Of a DNA stretch of 64,000 bases, positions 44,762-55,837 are shown one piece after another. Under the pieces are notes generated by a model. It worked only from the letters and a program-made list of their open reading frames with translations. It searched no databases and had not been told where the DNA came from. Location of the stretch: NCBI RefSeq assembly GCF_027579695.1, contig NC_083578.1, positions 5,994,460 through 6,058,459 of the forward strand, written 5' to 3'. Made by a program: the position numbers and the translations under genes. This DNA comes from Neoarius graeffei. Its lineage: Eukaryota > Chordata > Actinopteri > Siluriformes > Ariidae. Each line of letters starts with the position of its first letter. Position 1 is the first letter of the stretch.

Positions 44762-44821
<60 letters not shown>

Positions 44822-44845
44822 GTGGTTGTTATTATTATTATTATT
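44762..44845 (+). repeat. (ATT)n microsatellite in the LINE 3' UTR
   Basis: A long ATT run with one GTGGTTGTT interruption. Confidence 0.9.
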
Positions 44846-45021
44846 TTCACCATTTACATAGTACAGTGAGTCAATATTAAGTCTAATCATAACGTTGCCA
44901 TTGCTGTTTTAATGGGACCACAATGGAAATAAGTGCTTGCGCTTTCTTGTGTAATCCTGATTTTAATGTATTTTGTATTTCATTTTACATTATGATCAAA
45001 TAAAATCAAATCAAATAAAAA

Positions 45022-45214
45022 ATGAGCTCTCCAGATTTTATATAGAGCTCAGTGGTTTAAATGTACAGTTGGATAATTATAAAGGGTCTCTCCTGCTCAA
45101 TCACATCCTGTTACAGAGCTTCAACCCGGAAGCACAAAGCCCATGGCCTGCCTGTAAATCATGCTAACATTTGTGCAAAACCACTGAGCTTTATATAAAA
45201 TCTGGAGAGCTCAT
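45022..45214. mobile_element. 193-bp MITE with 37-bp inverted ends
   Basis: ATGAGCTCTCCAGATTTTAT (45022) and its reverse complement (ending 45214) bracket a non-coding core. Arms match over 37 bp with one mismatch. It directly follows the LINE tail. Confidence 0.8.
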
Positions 45215-45634
45215 CGGCTTGTCAGAGTGAAGCCATCTGATCGCCATCTTACCACTCGCATTGCGTGTGTTTGGCTTATGTGTTAAATTGTTGTATCCAA
45301 TCAGACTTGCCCCAATAAAAGTATCTCCTGACTTTTTATTCCCTTTCATTATCTCCTCTTATTTTCTCAACTTCAGCCACATTCCTTACATATAGTATAG
45401 TATAGTATAGTATAGTATAGTATAGTATAGTATAGTATAGTATAGTATAGTATAGTATAGTATAGTATAGTGCTCCCTTTCACTGTTACTGTTTTTTATT
45501 CTTTCTTTTCCAGATCAGTTTCTGATAATTTTTTTTGAATGGCTCTTTTACTACTATAATTATTTTTAGGGAGATTATTTCAGTTTTTCCCTGATACAGT
45601 GTATCTTTCCCTTTCATATATTTCTTCTTCCTTT

Positions 45635-45707
<73 letters not shown>

Positions 45708-45734
45708 TTTATGGGAGCATGGTGGTGCAGGCTT
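45215..45734. other. Spacer with (TATAG)n and (CTAT)n arrays
   Basis: 45225-45262 resembles the LINE 5' UTR in reverse. A TATAG pentanucleotide array lies at 45390-45470 and a CTAT array at 45637-45706. No gene. Confidence 0.8.
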
Positions 45735-47486
45735 TTAGTACTCGAATCCGACTCGTGCCCTAATTTTAAGGACTCGTGACTTGACTTAGACTTGAGCACT
45801 GATGACTTGGACTCAGACTTGTTGATTAACTGCATTCAGACTTGTAAATTGGAGACGAGGACTCAGATTTTTTCTTTATGTTTTGTAACATGCTGTAATA
45901 ATTTTGCATAAAATATTTATGTCTACAGTAATTTTTGTACAAATTTCATACAAGAGTGTCAGATCTGCGCGCCTTAGCAAATGCATCAGATAGACTCTTG
46001 GTTTCACGCCGGACAGCGCGTGCACCATAAACGGTTTCACAGAAAGGCAGCAACAGCCACCGTCAAAGTAGCCGTATCAGACTCTCGCTGGCTGTGCTGT
46101 GAAAATTCTCCACACAGACGCTCATCTAAGTTTCTAAATCTGTCATTGCTTAACTCTTGAATATTTTCTATAAAGAATACTCTCATTAAAAAGCTTATAA
46201 TCTCTGCTTTCCACAGAAATGTATCTGGTTAAGATCTGTTCAGTACTTTGGGAGTAACAGCAGGTTGAAGTCGGTACAACAGAGTAAAAACTGTGCTTGT
46301 GGAACATCGGGAAACTGCTAGTGCTTTTCTTTTTGAATCACGGGAAAGCGGTCAGGCTCTCTCTCTCTCTCTCTCTCTCTCTTCTGATCGGTTTCCCACT
46401 GGATTACTTGTCAATATCAGTCAGATCACTTTTATAGGGATGTTCTCTCGCTCTCACTGTTTCTGATGAAGGATTCAGCAACATTTTCCCTCTGCTAGTT
46501 CTGAGGTTATGATTCATGGGAGACTTTGAAGTGAGTTTTCAGAGCTTTACCTACTTATTTTTTTCAAATCAAACTGATTCCTGTAAATAAATAACTTGTT
46601 TAGAATAGAACTGGAGTTGTTTTGATGAAAAATATTGAGATCTTTGTGGTCAGAATGATATTTAAAAAAAAAACAGAAGTCAGAAATGCGAGTGTCAATT
46701 TCAGTTCAGTTAATGTGAATTGTTTATTGGATGTGGATCAGACAGTTTTTTCGGGTTCACTGTGAATATTAATCAAAATAAACACTAGTCGGCCCTACTT
46801 TTGAGAAATACAAAGGCCTACAGAGCACAAAGAGGGGATTAGAAATAATCTTTTATTACTTTTTTATTTATTTTGATAGAGGATGGTAGATGTGAGACAT
46901 TCAGTGCTTATTTATGCATATTTTATAATTAACAGTGATTTCTCCTTCTTTGTGATGTATAAATGAGAGTTAAGATCAGCTTTATATTGCACAAATAAAG
47001 CCATGTGGTGAATCATTGAAGAAGAGAGTGTACTGATTTAATGTTTTACCTAATTAGCATAATTGATACTAATTAAATTCTGTTGAAAAATAGAAAAGTT
47101 TTGAAGAAAAAAACATTTGATCTCATTAACCAGTGAGGCCCATTTTGGACTATGTGATCCTCATACAGAATATTACGGCAGTTTTGTAAAAATTAAGCCA
47201 TTTTTCCAACCTTTGATTTGTAATATCTCAAGAACGGATAAACATATTTTAATTCTGTAAAAAAGTATGTTGTTCTACATTCAGTTCTGAATTCAATGAA
47301 ACCAGTTTAAGCAATTTGGGTTGAATTTGAATTTTCACCTGATATGCCTCGTCAAATCGTGCGGTTGGAGTTTTGTTCTAGGACTCGACTTGAAATTTTC
47401 TTCAGTGACTTGGACTTGACTCGAGCTTGAACACTGTGGACTCGAGACTGGACTCGGACTCGAGGTTTAGTGACTCGACTACAACA
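45735..47486 (-). mobile_element. GAGTC-repeat transposon, copy 2
   Basis: TAGTACTCGAATCCGACTCG on the left and GGTTTAGTGACTCGACTACAA on the right mirror copy 1 in reverse. GACTC/GACTT words crowd both ends. It also shares the interior ATCAGATAGACTCT segment. It is about 1.75 kb, with an (CT)n run at 46357-46382 and no recognised coding region. A SINE abuts its right end. Confidence 0.6.
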
Positions 47487-47785
47487 CTGCGGTGGTGTAG
47501 CGGTTAGCGCTGCCGCCTCACAACAAGAAGGTCCTGGGTTCAAGCCCAGCGACCGGCGAGGGCCTTTCTGTGTGGAGTTTGCATGTTCTCCCCGTGTCCG
47601 CGTGGGTTTCCTCCGGGTGCTCCGGTTTCCCCCACAGTCCAAAGACATGCAGGTTAGGTTAACTGGTGACTCTAAATCAGAGGTGGGCAAACTACGGCCC
47701 ACGGGCCACATCCGGCCTGTTGGCGTTTTTAATCCGGCCCGCGGAAGACAATCATATAAACACGATTGAGCAGATCTATAAACTA

Positions 47786-49390
47786 CAACCCCGATTCCAA
47801 AAAAGTTGGGACAAAGTACAAATTGTAAATAAAAACGGAATGCAATGATGTGGAAGTTTCAAAATTCCATATTTTATTCAGAATAGAACATAGATGACAT
47901 ATCAAATGTTTAAACTGAGAAAATGTATCATTTAAAGAGAAAAATTAGGTGATTTTAAATTTCATGACAACAACACATCTCAAAAAAGTTGGGACAAGGC
48001 CATGTTTCCCACTGTGAGACATCCCCTTTTCTCTTTACAACAGTCTGTAAACGTCTGGGGACTGAGGAGACAAGTTGCTCAAGTTTAGGGATAGGAATGT
48101 TAACCCATTCTTGTCTAATGTAGGATTCTAGTTGCTCAACTGTCTTAGGGCTTTTTTGTCGTATCTTCCGTTTTATGATGCGCCAAATGTTTTCTGTGGG
48201 TGAAAGATCTGGACTGCAGGCTGGCCAGTTCAGTACCCAGACCCTTCTTCTACGCAGTCATGATGCTGTAATTGATGCAGTATGTGGTTTGGCATTGTCA
48301 TGTTGGAAAATGCAAGGTCTTCCCTGAAAGAGACGTCGTCTGGATGGGAGCATATGTTGCTCTAGAACCTGGATATACCTTTCAGCATTGATGGTGTCTT
48401 TCCAGATGTGTAAGCTGCCCATGCCACACGCACTAATGCAACCCCATACCATCCGAGATGCAGGCTTCTGAACTGAGCACTGATAACAACTCGGGTCGTC
48501 CTTCTCCTCTTCAGTCCGAATGACACGGCGTCCCTGATTTCCATAAAGAACTTCAAATTTTGATTCGTCTGACCACAGAACAGTTTTCCACTTTGCCACA
48601 GTCCATTTTAAATGAGCCTTGGCCCAGAGAAGACGTCTGCGCTTCTGGATCATGTTTAGATACGGCTTCTTCTCTGAACTATAGAGTTTTAGCTGGCAAC
48701 GGCGGATGGCACGGTGAATTGTGTTCACAGATAATGTTCTCTGGAAATATTCCTGAGCCCATTTTGTGATTTCCAATACAGAAGCATGCCTGTATGTGAT
48801 GCAGTGCCGTCTAAGGGCCCGAAGATCACGGGCACCCAGTATGGTTTTCCGGCCTTGACCCTTACGCACAGAGATTCTTCCAGATTCTCTGAATCTTTTG
48901 ATGATATTATGCGCTGTAGATGATGATATGTTCAAACTCTTTGCAATTTTACACTGTCGAACTCCTTTCTGATATTGCTCCACTATTTGTCGGCGCAGAA
49001 TTAGGGGGATTGGTAATCCTCTTCCCATCTTTACTTCTGAGAGCCGCTGCCACTCCGAGATGCTCTTTTTATACCCAGTCATGTTAATTACCTATTGCCA
49101 ATTGACCTAATGAGCTGCAATTTGGTCCTCCAGCTGTTCCTTTTTTGTACCTTTAACTTTTCCAGCCTCTTATTGCCCCTGTCCCAACTTTTTTGAGATG
49201 TGTTGCTGTCATGAAATTTCAAATGAGCCAATATTTGGCATGAAATTTCAAAATGTCTCACGTTTGACATTTGATATGTTGTCTATGTTCTATTGTGAAT
49301 ACAATATCAGTTTTTGAGATTTGTAAATTATTGCATTCCATTTTTATTTACAATTTGTACTTTGTCCCAACTTTTTTGGAATCGGGGTTG
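47786..49390 (-). mobile_element. Tc1-like element, copy 2, structurally complete
   Basis: This 1605-bp element has CAACCCCGATTCC and GGAATCGGGGTTG ends, TA on both sides (47784-47785 and 49391-49392), and one transposase frame on the minus strand. It is the best copy of the family in this window. Confidence 0.95.
48031..49082 (-). pseudogene. Tc1-like transposase with one nonsense codon (copy 2)
   Basis: Starting at [14 protein letters not shown] (49082), it has an HTH/paired-type region ([20 protein letters not shown]) and catalytic Asp in WSDESKFEV and [12 protein letters not shown] follows SITAS at 48258-48260, where sister copies have TGG. The same frame goes on through LRRRRVWVLNWPACSPDLSP to TENIW. 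Spacing from the second Asp to Glu is 34 residues, the DD34E signature. Only this one codon blocks a product of about 340 residues. It transposes by cut and paste at TA sites when intact. Confidence 0.9.
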
Positions 49391-49556
49391 TATAAGCATC
49401 AGTGTTATCACGTACACAGGTGTTCTAGAGATCCGTCTTTCCAGTCAGTTGTATTCACGCGAGATTACATTTGCAGAGTGGTGCAGCGCATGCCATGGAA
49501 GTCATTCTGGCGCCTGTGCCACTGATTATCTCAAGAAGACAGGATAAAACTTTACA

Positions 49557-49808
49557 ATGAGTGGTCCTAAAAAAAGAAAAGTGGACAGTGAGTGCAGGGT
49601 GTTCAATAAGGAATGGACAACTAAATATTTTTTTGCTGAAGTCCAACCAAAGGCTGTATGCCTTATTTGCAAAGAAACCGTTGCAGTTTTAAAGGAATAT
49701 AACATCAAATGGCACTTTTCCTCCAAGCATGCTAATTATGCTAACAACCAGTCAGCGCAAGCACGGACGAATACAGCTCAGCGGTTGCTGAGTGAATGTG
49801 AGTATTAA
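49557..49808 (+). pseudogene. hAT transposase N-terminal exon (GTF2IRD2/ZBED-like finger)
   Basis: MSGPKKRKVDSECRVFNKEW leads into a finger, CLICKETVAVLKEYNIKWHF and SSKHANY, as in Charlie-type hAT proteins. A donor-like GTGAGT follows SECEY. The downstream catalytic exon is missing. Confidence 0.65.
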
Positions 49809-50589
49809 CTTTCTCTTTTTAAAACTATGTTGGAGCTGTAATAAGATGGTAGTCACATGTTTACAGACATAATAATATAAAACGTATAACTCTTAGTAAT
49901 TTTGGTTGTCGTGGGTGGCTGCTGTAGTGCTGGTGTTTGTTTTTAAGTACCGTGTGCTTTTGGGTGTCTGCTCCGCCCCTCATTTATGTCCCTGTCTGCT
50001 ATTATAGGTGTATTATGAGCAGCTGACCTTGCTTCTGCTTATATCTGTTCCTGGACTTTTGCCTGTGGAGGTTATTCTGATGTATGAGTGGCCTTTTGGA
50101 ATATGAAAACCTGTTTGGAACCTGTGTTTTGATTTTCTGAGGACTGGAAATATTTCAGTGAGTGACTTTGAACCTGAAAACCAGTTTGGAGTTTTTTGCT
50201 TTCTTGAGCTGTTTTCTTTGATTTTGTGGGCTGGATGGATCCAGTGCCAAACCACTGAACTGCAAACATGTTGGCATGGTGTGGTACCCAAACTGTTGAA
50301 CTGCAAACATTTTGGAATGGTGTGGTGCCTCTCCTACTAATGGTGGTTGGTTGTACTGGCAGGCTGGAAGTGGATGGTTAAAAAAAAAAAACCACGCAGG
50401 TGTAAATCTACGAGTTCAGTGAAATGTACAAAAATGATATGTACTGATATGTAATTTAGTTCAATTTAATGATATGCATTTTAGTTGTATGTATAAAATG
50501 ATACAAATATACAAATACACTGGCATCCTACTCATCCTGGCAGCTCAAAGATGTAATTTAAGAATTAAGTGTGCTACTTTTCTTACTAT

Positions 50590-50592
<3 letters not shown>
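49809..50592. other. Interior of the hAT element, no further ORF recognised
   Basis: Includes repeated TTGAACTGCAAACAT(G/T)TTGG phrases (50257-50320 and near 50670). Confidence 0.5.

Positions 50593-50637
<45 letters not shown>
50593..50637 (+). repeat. (GT)n microsatellite
   Basis: A GT run inside the hAT element. Confidence 0.95.
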
Positions 50638-50640
<3 letters not shown>

Positions 50641-51100
50641 TTTCTGGATGGATCCAGTGCCAATCGATTGAACTGCAAGCATTTTTCTGCTCTGCCTTTG
50701 TTGACCGAGAACTAAAATAAATGTCAATCTGATCTGCATTTGGGTCTCTGTCAGTGAAGGCCTTACAATAACACTAAAGCTTTTCCGGTTTATGTTCGAT
50801 ATGTATGAATTTGGTGTTGGCCCGGCCCGCCTGGCAAATTTCAAAAGTCAATGTGGCCCCTGAGCCAAAAAGTTTGCCCACCCCTGCTCTAAATTGACCG
50901 TAGGTGTGAATGTGAGTGTGAATGGTTGTTTGTCTCTGTGTGTCAGACCTGTGATGATCTGGGGAATTGTCCAGTGTGTACCCCGCCCCTCACCCGTAGT
51001 CAGCTGGGATAGGCTCCAGCTCACCCACGACCCTGCACAGGATAAGTGGTTATGGATAATGGATGGATGGATGGATCGATCTATCTATCTTATTATTTTC

Positions 51101-51395
51101 CCAACGCAAAGGCTGTACAATACTTCCTTTCTATTTAGGACACTTATTGAAACAGGATTATTTTCTCATGTTATTTGCCATTTTCACTTCATTCTCAGTC
51201 ATGTCTTAACAGTGCTTATTGGTCATATAATTCACTGTCACAATATTCATGTCGCTTGTGACCAATATAACCAATAAACACTGTTAAGACATGACGACTG
51301 AGAATGAAGTGAAAATGTCAAATAACATGAGAAAATAATCCTGTTTCAGCAACTGTCCTAAATAGAAAGGAAGTATTGGACAGTCTTTGTGTTGG
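51101..51395. mobile_element. Hairpin (foldback) element, 123-bp arms
   Basis: CCAACGCAAAGGCTGTACAA (51101) through TTATTGGT (51223) is the reverse complement of 51270-51395, with few mismatches and a loop of about 46 bp. No coding content; probably a MITE. Confidence 0.85.
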
Positions 51396-51490
51396 GATAT
51401 GAATGATAATTAATCAATTAATTAATTAATATAAAAGAAGAAAAACAAGAAGACAGAGTCATCTGTATCCCCTGCCCTATATACCAACTA

Positions 51491-52088
51491 TATACCAAGT
51501 TTCAAGATATTATTTGTCACGTTTTTCAAGTTCTGCTGCAGGAAACCAACCCGACCTCTTTACACTGACCTCAGCAGCCCATGGCATAAACCCACCGGAT
51601 CTCTGGTCCAGGGGAGCTAAACATTAACATTTCTCACATTTCTTAGTATCAAAAGGCACATATACATTACTTAATCAACACAGATACCAACTTTCAAGAC
51701 CAAATCACTCATAGTTTTCAAGTTCTGCTCCGGAAACAAAACCGACCCCTAAGACTAACCTGAGAGACTGAGTCTGAAATTATTTCCATGGAAACATGAA
51801 AAAATGTAATTTCTCTAATTTCTTAGTATGAGAAGGCACATCTACATCACCTTGTTAACATGTATACCAAGTTTCAAATCCGTATCATGAGTAGTTTTGG
51901 ATATATGCTCCGGAAATGAACATTGCTCTTAGAAACTAAATCAAAATCTATTTTTATGTAAAACAATTAAAATAATTTTTTCAAAAATCCAAAATAGCAA
52001 AAGGCACCAGTTCACATGTTGCTTGATATGTATACAAAGTTTCATGAAGATATCTTCAGTAGTTTTAAAGATATGGCCCGGAAATGAA
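51491..52088 (+). repeat. Degenerate tandem repeat, period about 170-190 bp, four units
   Basis: Phrases like TATACCAAGTTTCAA with TTTTCAAGTTCTGCTCCGG and GGAAA(C/T) occur at 51491, 51683, 51863 and 52031. Each of the last three is preceded by an (AA/AGA)AGGCAC motif. Units are diverged. No protein was recognised. Confidence 0.7.
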
Positions 52089-52800
52089 AATATAAACATC
52101 CATTAGCATTCACATGTAGTAAAATATAGCAAGTATATAACATAAGATATAAAACTAAATAGAAATGCTGTTTATGGATAATGATGTACATGTTTTATAT
52201 CTGCAACACAGATTCATTATTGTAGATTAACAACAGAGCAGAAAATCTGCAGTTCATCGATCCCTTCAGAAACAAGGTGCAGGCGGGAGTGACGTCACAT
52301 GCAATACGTCAGAGAGAGCAAGATGGGGGCGGTGTCAAAACAGAGATCAGTAACTAGCTAGGTATAATCAAACAGTGGCTGTATCTGAAATCACTAGTTC
52401 ATTCACTATCTAGGGAATTCTGTAGAAAGGAATATATAGTGAGCTCATTGGTAAAATGGAGGGAAAAAACAAAACCCCACTTTCAGACACTATAGTGTAT
52501 ACACCACCGTGATGGTGTTTACGTCATTACTGTCGCCCGATTAAAATGTGCCAGATCAGTCGGCTGGTGGGTTTCAAAATAATAAACACATGCATGTATT
52601 TAAGTGATAAACCCATATTATACTGGGCGTATTTCCCACATTAATCAATACAAAGTACCTGCAGCTTTCACTTCTTTTAAATCAAGGCTGAATCCTTTCT
52701 TTCTTCTTTGCCGCTGCCTTTTATTCAATCACATTTGAGGCTTTTGATGAATTCCTCGCTCTGCACTGTCACTTTTATTCTTGTATTTTATCTTTATTCT

Positions 52801-53177
52801 CATCTCATCTCATTATCTCTAGCCGCTTTATCCTGTTCTACAGGGTCGCAGGCAAGCTGGAGCCTATCCCAGCTGACTACGGGCGAAAGGCGGGGTACAC
52901 CCTGGACAAGTCGCCAGGTCATCGCAGGGCTGACACAGAGACACAGACAACCATTCACACTCTCATTCACACCTACGGTCAATTTAGAGTCACCAGTTAA
53001 CCTAACCTGCATGTCTTTGGACTGTGGGGGAAACCGGAGCACCCGGAGGAAACCCACGCGGACACGGGGAGAACATGCAAACTCCGCACAGAAAGGCCCT
53101 CGCCGGCCACGGGGCTCGAACCCGGACCTTCTTGCTGTGAGGCGACAGTGCTAAACACTACACCACCATGCCGCCCT
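52801..53177 (-). mobile_element. DANA-like SINE, first of a tandem pair
   Basis: A full-length minus-strand SINE flanked by TATCTTTATTCT at 52789-52800 and 53178-53189. Confidence 0.9.
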
Positions 53178-53189
53178 TATCTTTATTCT

Positions 53190-53565
53190 CATCTCATCTC
53201 ATTATCTCTAGCCGCTTTATCCTTCTACAGGGTCGCAGGCAAGCTGGAGCCTATCCCAGCTGACTACGGGCGAAAGGCGGGGTACACCCTGGACAAGTCG
53301 CCAGGTCATCACAGGGCTGACACATAGACACAGACAACCATTCACACTCACATTCACACCTACGGTCAATTTAGAGTCACCAGTTAGCCTAACCTGCATG
53401 TCTTTGGACTGTGGGGGAAACCGGAGCACCCGGAGGAAACCCACGCGGACACGGGGAGAACATGCAAACTCCGCACAGAAAGGCCCTCGGCGGCCCCGGG
53501 GCTCGAACCCAGGACCTTCTTGCTGTGAGGCGACAGCGCTAACCACTACACCACCGTGCCGCCCC
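53190..53565 (-). mobile_element. DANA-like SINE, second of a tandem pair
   Basis: A full-length minus-strand SINE flanked by the same TATCTTTATTCT at 53178-53189 and 53566-53577, so the duplication is present three times. Confidence 0.9.
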
Positions 53566-53802
53566 TATCTTTATTCTATTTTAGCTTTTTTTCTATCCTT
53601 TTACTATTTTTAATTGTGCTTGAATGCCCGTTAATAATGTTAGTGCCCGTCGGTTGTTCATTACTTTTCACGGTGCATTGTGGGATACTAGGAGTCCACT
53701 ATAGGGTGTAATAATTCTCACTATACATTCGGACAGCACTACAAAATGGCGAACTCATTATATAGTTCACTATACAGTGAGTGATTTCGGACACAAGGAG
53801 TA

Positions 53803-54163
53803 TCTCATCTCATTATCTCTAGCCGCTTTATCCTGTCCTACAGGGTCGCAGGCAAGCTGGAGCCTATCCCAGCTGACTACGGGCGAAAGGCGGGGTACAC
53901 CCTGGACAAGTCGCCAGGTCATCACAGGGCTGACACATAGACACAGACAACCATTCACACTCACATTCACACCTACGCTCAATTTAGAGTCACCAGTTAA
54001 CCTAACCTGCATGTCTTTGGACTGTGGGGGAAACCGGAGCACCCGGAGGAAACCCACACGGAGAACATGCAAACTCCACACAGAAAGGCCCTCGTCGGCC
54101 ACGGGGCTCGAACCTAGAACATTCTTGCTGTGAGGTGACAGCGCTAACCACTACACCACCGTG
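53803..54163 (-). mobile_element. DANA-like SINE
   Basis: A minus-strand SINE with a small core deletion (CCCACACGGAGAACATG). It abuts the 110-bp inverted segment on its right. Confidence 0.85.
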
Positions 54164-54276
54164 TGTGAGGTCAAATCCCATGACTGAAAGGAAGTCACAG
54201 TTAGGCCTGTAAATATCACACTTAACTCTCAGCTGGTCACCTCTGTGCTTTATTTATGTTGGGAAGCCATGGCTTT
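54163..54276 (-). repeat. 110-bp segment, inverse copy of 23909-24018
   Basis: From GAGGTCAAATCCCATGACTG to GGGAAGCCATGGC it is the reverse complement of the segment next to the second-type SINE at 24 kb. Confidence 0.75.
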
Positions 54277-54657
54277 GAAATATTTTCATACTCACATTTG
54301 AGATGGCTTTGTTTTCCCGTTTTTTTTTCATAATATGCATATTTTTTCTTTTTTCCTTCAGGTTGTTGTGTAACGTACTGTGGTGCTCTGGTGGTAAGTA
54401 ATAAGTTGATGTGCAACCCCGATTCCAAAAAAGTTGGGACAAAGTACAAATTGTAAATAAAAACGGAATGCAATGATGTGGAAGTTTCAAAATTCCATAT
54501 TTTATTCAGAATAGAACATAGATGACATATCAAATGTTTAAACTGAGAAAATGTATCATCTAAAGAGAAAAATTAGGTGATTTTAAATTTCATGACAACA
54601 ACACATCTCAAAAAAGTTGGGACAAGGCCATGTTTCCTACTGTGAGACATCCCCTTT

Positions 54658-55366
54658 TCTCTTTACAACAGTCTGTAAATGTCTGGGGACTGAGGAGACA
54701 AGTTGCTCAAGTTTAGGGATAGGAATGTTAACCCATTCTTGTCTAATGTAGAATTCTAGTTGTTCAACTGTCTTAGGTCTTTTTTGTCGTATCTTCCGTT
54801 TTATGATGTGCCAAATGTTTTCTGTGGGTGAAAGATCTGGACTGCAGGCTGGCCAGTTCAGTACCCGGACCCTTCTTCTACGCAGCCATGATGCTGTAAT
54901 TGATGCAGTATATGGTTTGGCATTGTCATGTTGGAAAATGCAAGGTCTTCCCTAAAAGAGACGTCGTCTGGATGGGAGCATATGTTGCTCAAGAACCTGG
55001 ATATACCTTTCAGCATTGATGGTGTCTTTCCAGATGTGTAAGCTGCCCATGCCACACGCACTAATGCAACCCCATACCATCAGAGATGCAGGCTTATGAA
55101 CTGAGCGCTGATAACAACTTGGGTCGTCCTTCTCCTCTTTAGTCCGAATGACATGGCGTCCCTGATTTCCATAAAGAACGTCAAATTTTGATTCGTCTGA
55201 CCACAGAACAGTTTTCCACTTTGCCACAGTCCATTTAAAATGAGCCTTGGCCCAGAGAAGACATCTGCGCTTCTGGATCATGTTTAGATACGGCTTCTTC
55301 TTTGAACTATAGTGTTTTAGCTGGCAACGGCGGATGGCACGGTGAATTGTGTTCACAGATAATGTT
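54658..55366 (-). pseudogene. Tc1-like transposase remnant (copy 3)
   Basis: The C-terminal two thirds survive from [20 protein letters not shown] through [13 protein letters not shown] after PSRRRLF (Gln in sister copies) interrupts it, and traces of HDNAKPYT-like and PTENIW-like regions follow. The HTH is gone. Confidence 0.8.
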
Positions 55367-55603
55367 CGGTTTCCCCCACAGTCCAAAGACATGCAGGTTA
55401 GGTTAACTGGTGACTCTAAATTGACCGTAGGTGTGAATGTGAGTGTGAATGGTTGTCTGTGTCTATGTGTCAGCCCTGTGATGACCTGGCGACTTGTCCA
55501 GGGTGTACCCCGCCTTTCGCCTGTAGTCAGCTGGGATAGGCTCCAGCTTGCCTGCGACCCTGTAGAACAGGATAAAGCGGCTAGAGATAATGAGATGAGA
55601 TGA
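55367..55603 (+). mobile_element. 5'-truncated SINE inside Tc1 copy 3
   Basis: It begins in the core (CGGTTTCCCCCACAG) and ends GATAATGAGATGAGATGA. It lacks the tRNA-like head and replaces several hundred bases of Tc1 DNA. Confidence 0.85.
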
Positions 55604-55837
55604 ACTTTTCCAGCCTCTTATTGCCCCGTCCCAACTTTTTTGAGATGTGTTGCTGTCATGAAATTTCAAATGAGCCAATATTTGGCATGAAATTTCAAAA
55701 TGTCTCACTTTCGACATTTGATATGTTGTCTATGTTCTATTGTGAATACAATATCAGTTTTTGAGATTTGTAAATTATTGCATTCCGTTTTTATTTACAA
55801 TTTGTACTTTGTCCCAACTTTTTTGGAATTGGGGTTG

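Larger units (their letters stand above)
40069..45020 (+). mobile_element. LINE with PHD finger, APE endonuclease and RT (CR1/L2-type), interrupted
   Basis: The 5' UTR contains AAGATGGCGGCC (40106-40117). One long ORF begins at 40180, is split by a TIR element (about 40904-41713), resumes with endonuclease, then RT. The 3' UTR holds an (ATT)n run and ends in ATCAAATCAAATAAAA. It appears near full length in outline. The clade assignment is by motif order only. Confidence 0.85.
47678..50886 (+). mobile_element. hAT element (CAGAGGTGGGCAAACT) in a SINE, itself holding a Tc1
   Basis: The inverted ends CAGAGGTGGGCAAACT and AGTTTGCCCACCCCTG lie inside a perfect 8-bp duplication CTCTAAAT (47670-47677 and 50887-50894). 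Without the Tc1 it is about 1.6 kb. It keeps an N-terminal exon (49557-49808) but no dimerisation or catalytic region. Confidence 0.95.
47487..51078 (+). mobile_element. DANA-like SINE split by a hAT insertion
   Basis: The head and core (47487-47677) are separated from the tail (50887-51078, ending in GGATGG repeats). The join is restored exactly if the hAT element and one CTCTAAAT are removed. Confidence 0.9.
52382..53800. mobile_element. TIR element holding two SINEs
   Basis: GGCTGTATCTGAAATCACTA near 52382 is mirrored by AGTGAGTGATTTCGGACAC ending about 53796, with CACTATA-type repeats inside both ends. The interior contains tandem SINEs (52801-53565). It is a non-autonomous DNA transposon of uncertain superfamily. 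Confidence 0.5.
54414..55837 (-). mobile_element. Tc1-like element, copy 3, with part replaced by a SINE
   Basis: The ends CAACCCCGATTCC and GGAATTGGGGTTG are present. The transposase N-terminal half is replaced by a headless plus-strand SINE (55367-55603). TA follows on the right, but the left flank is TG. Confidence 0.9.
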
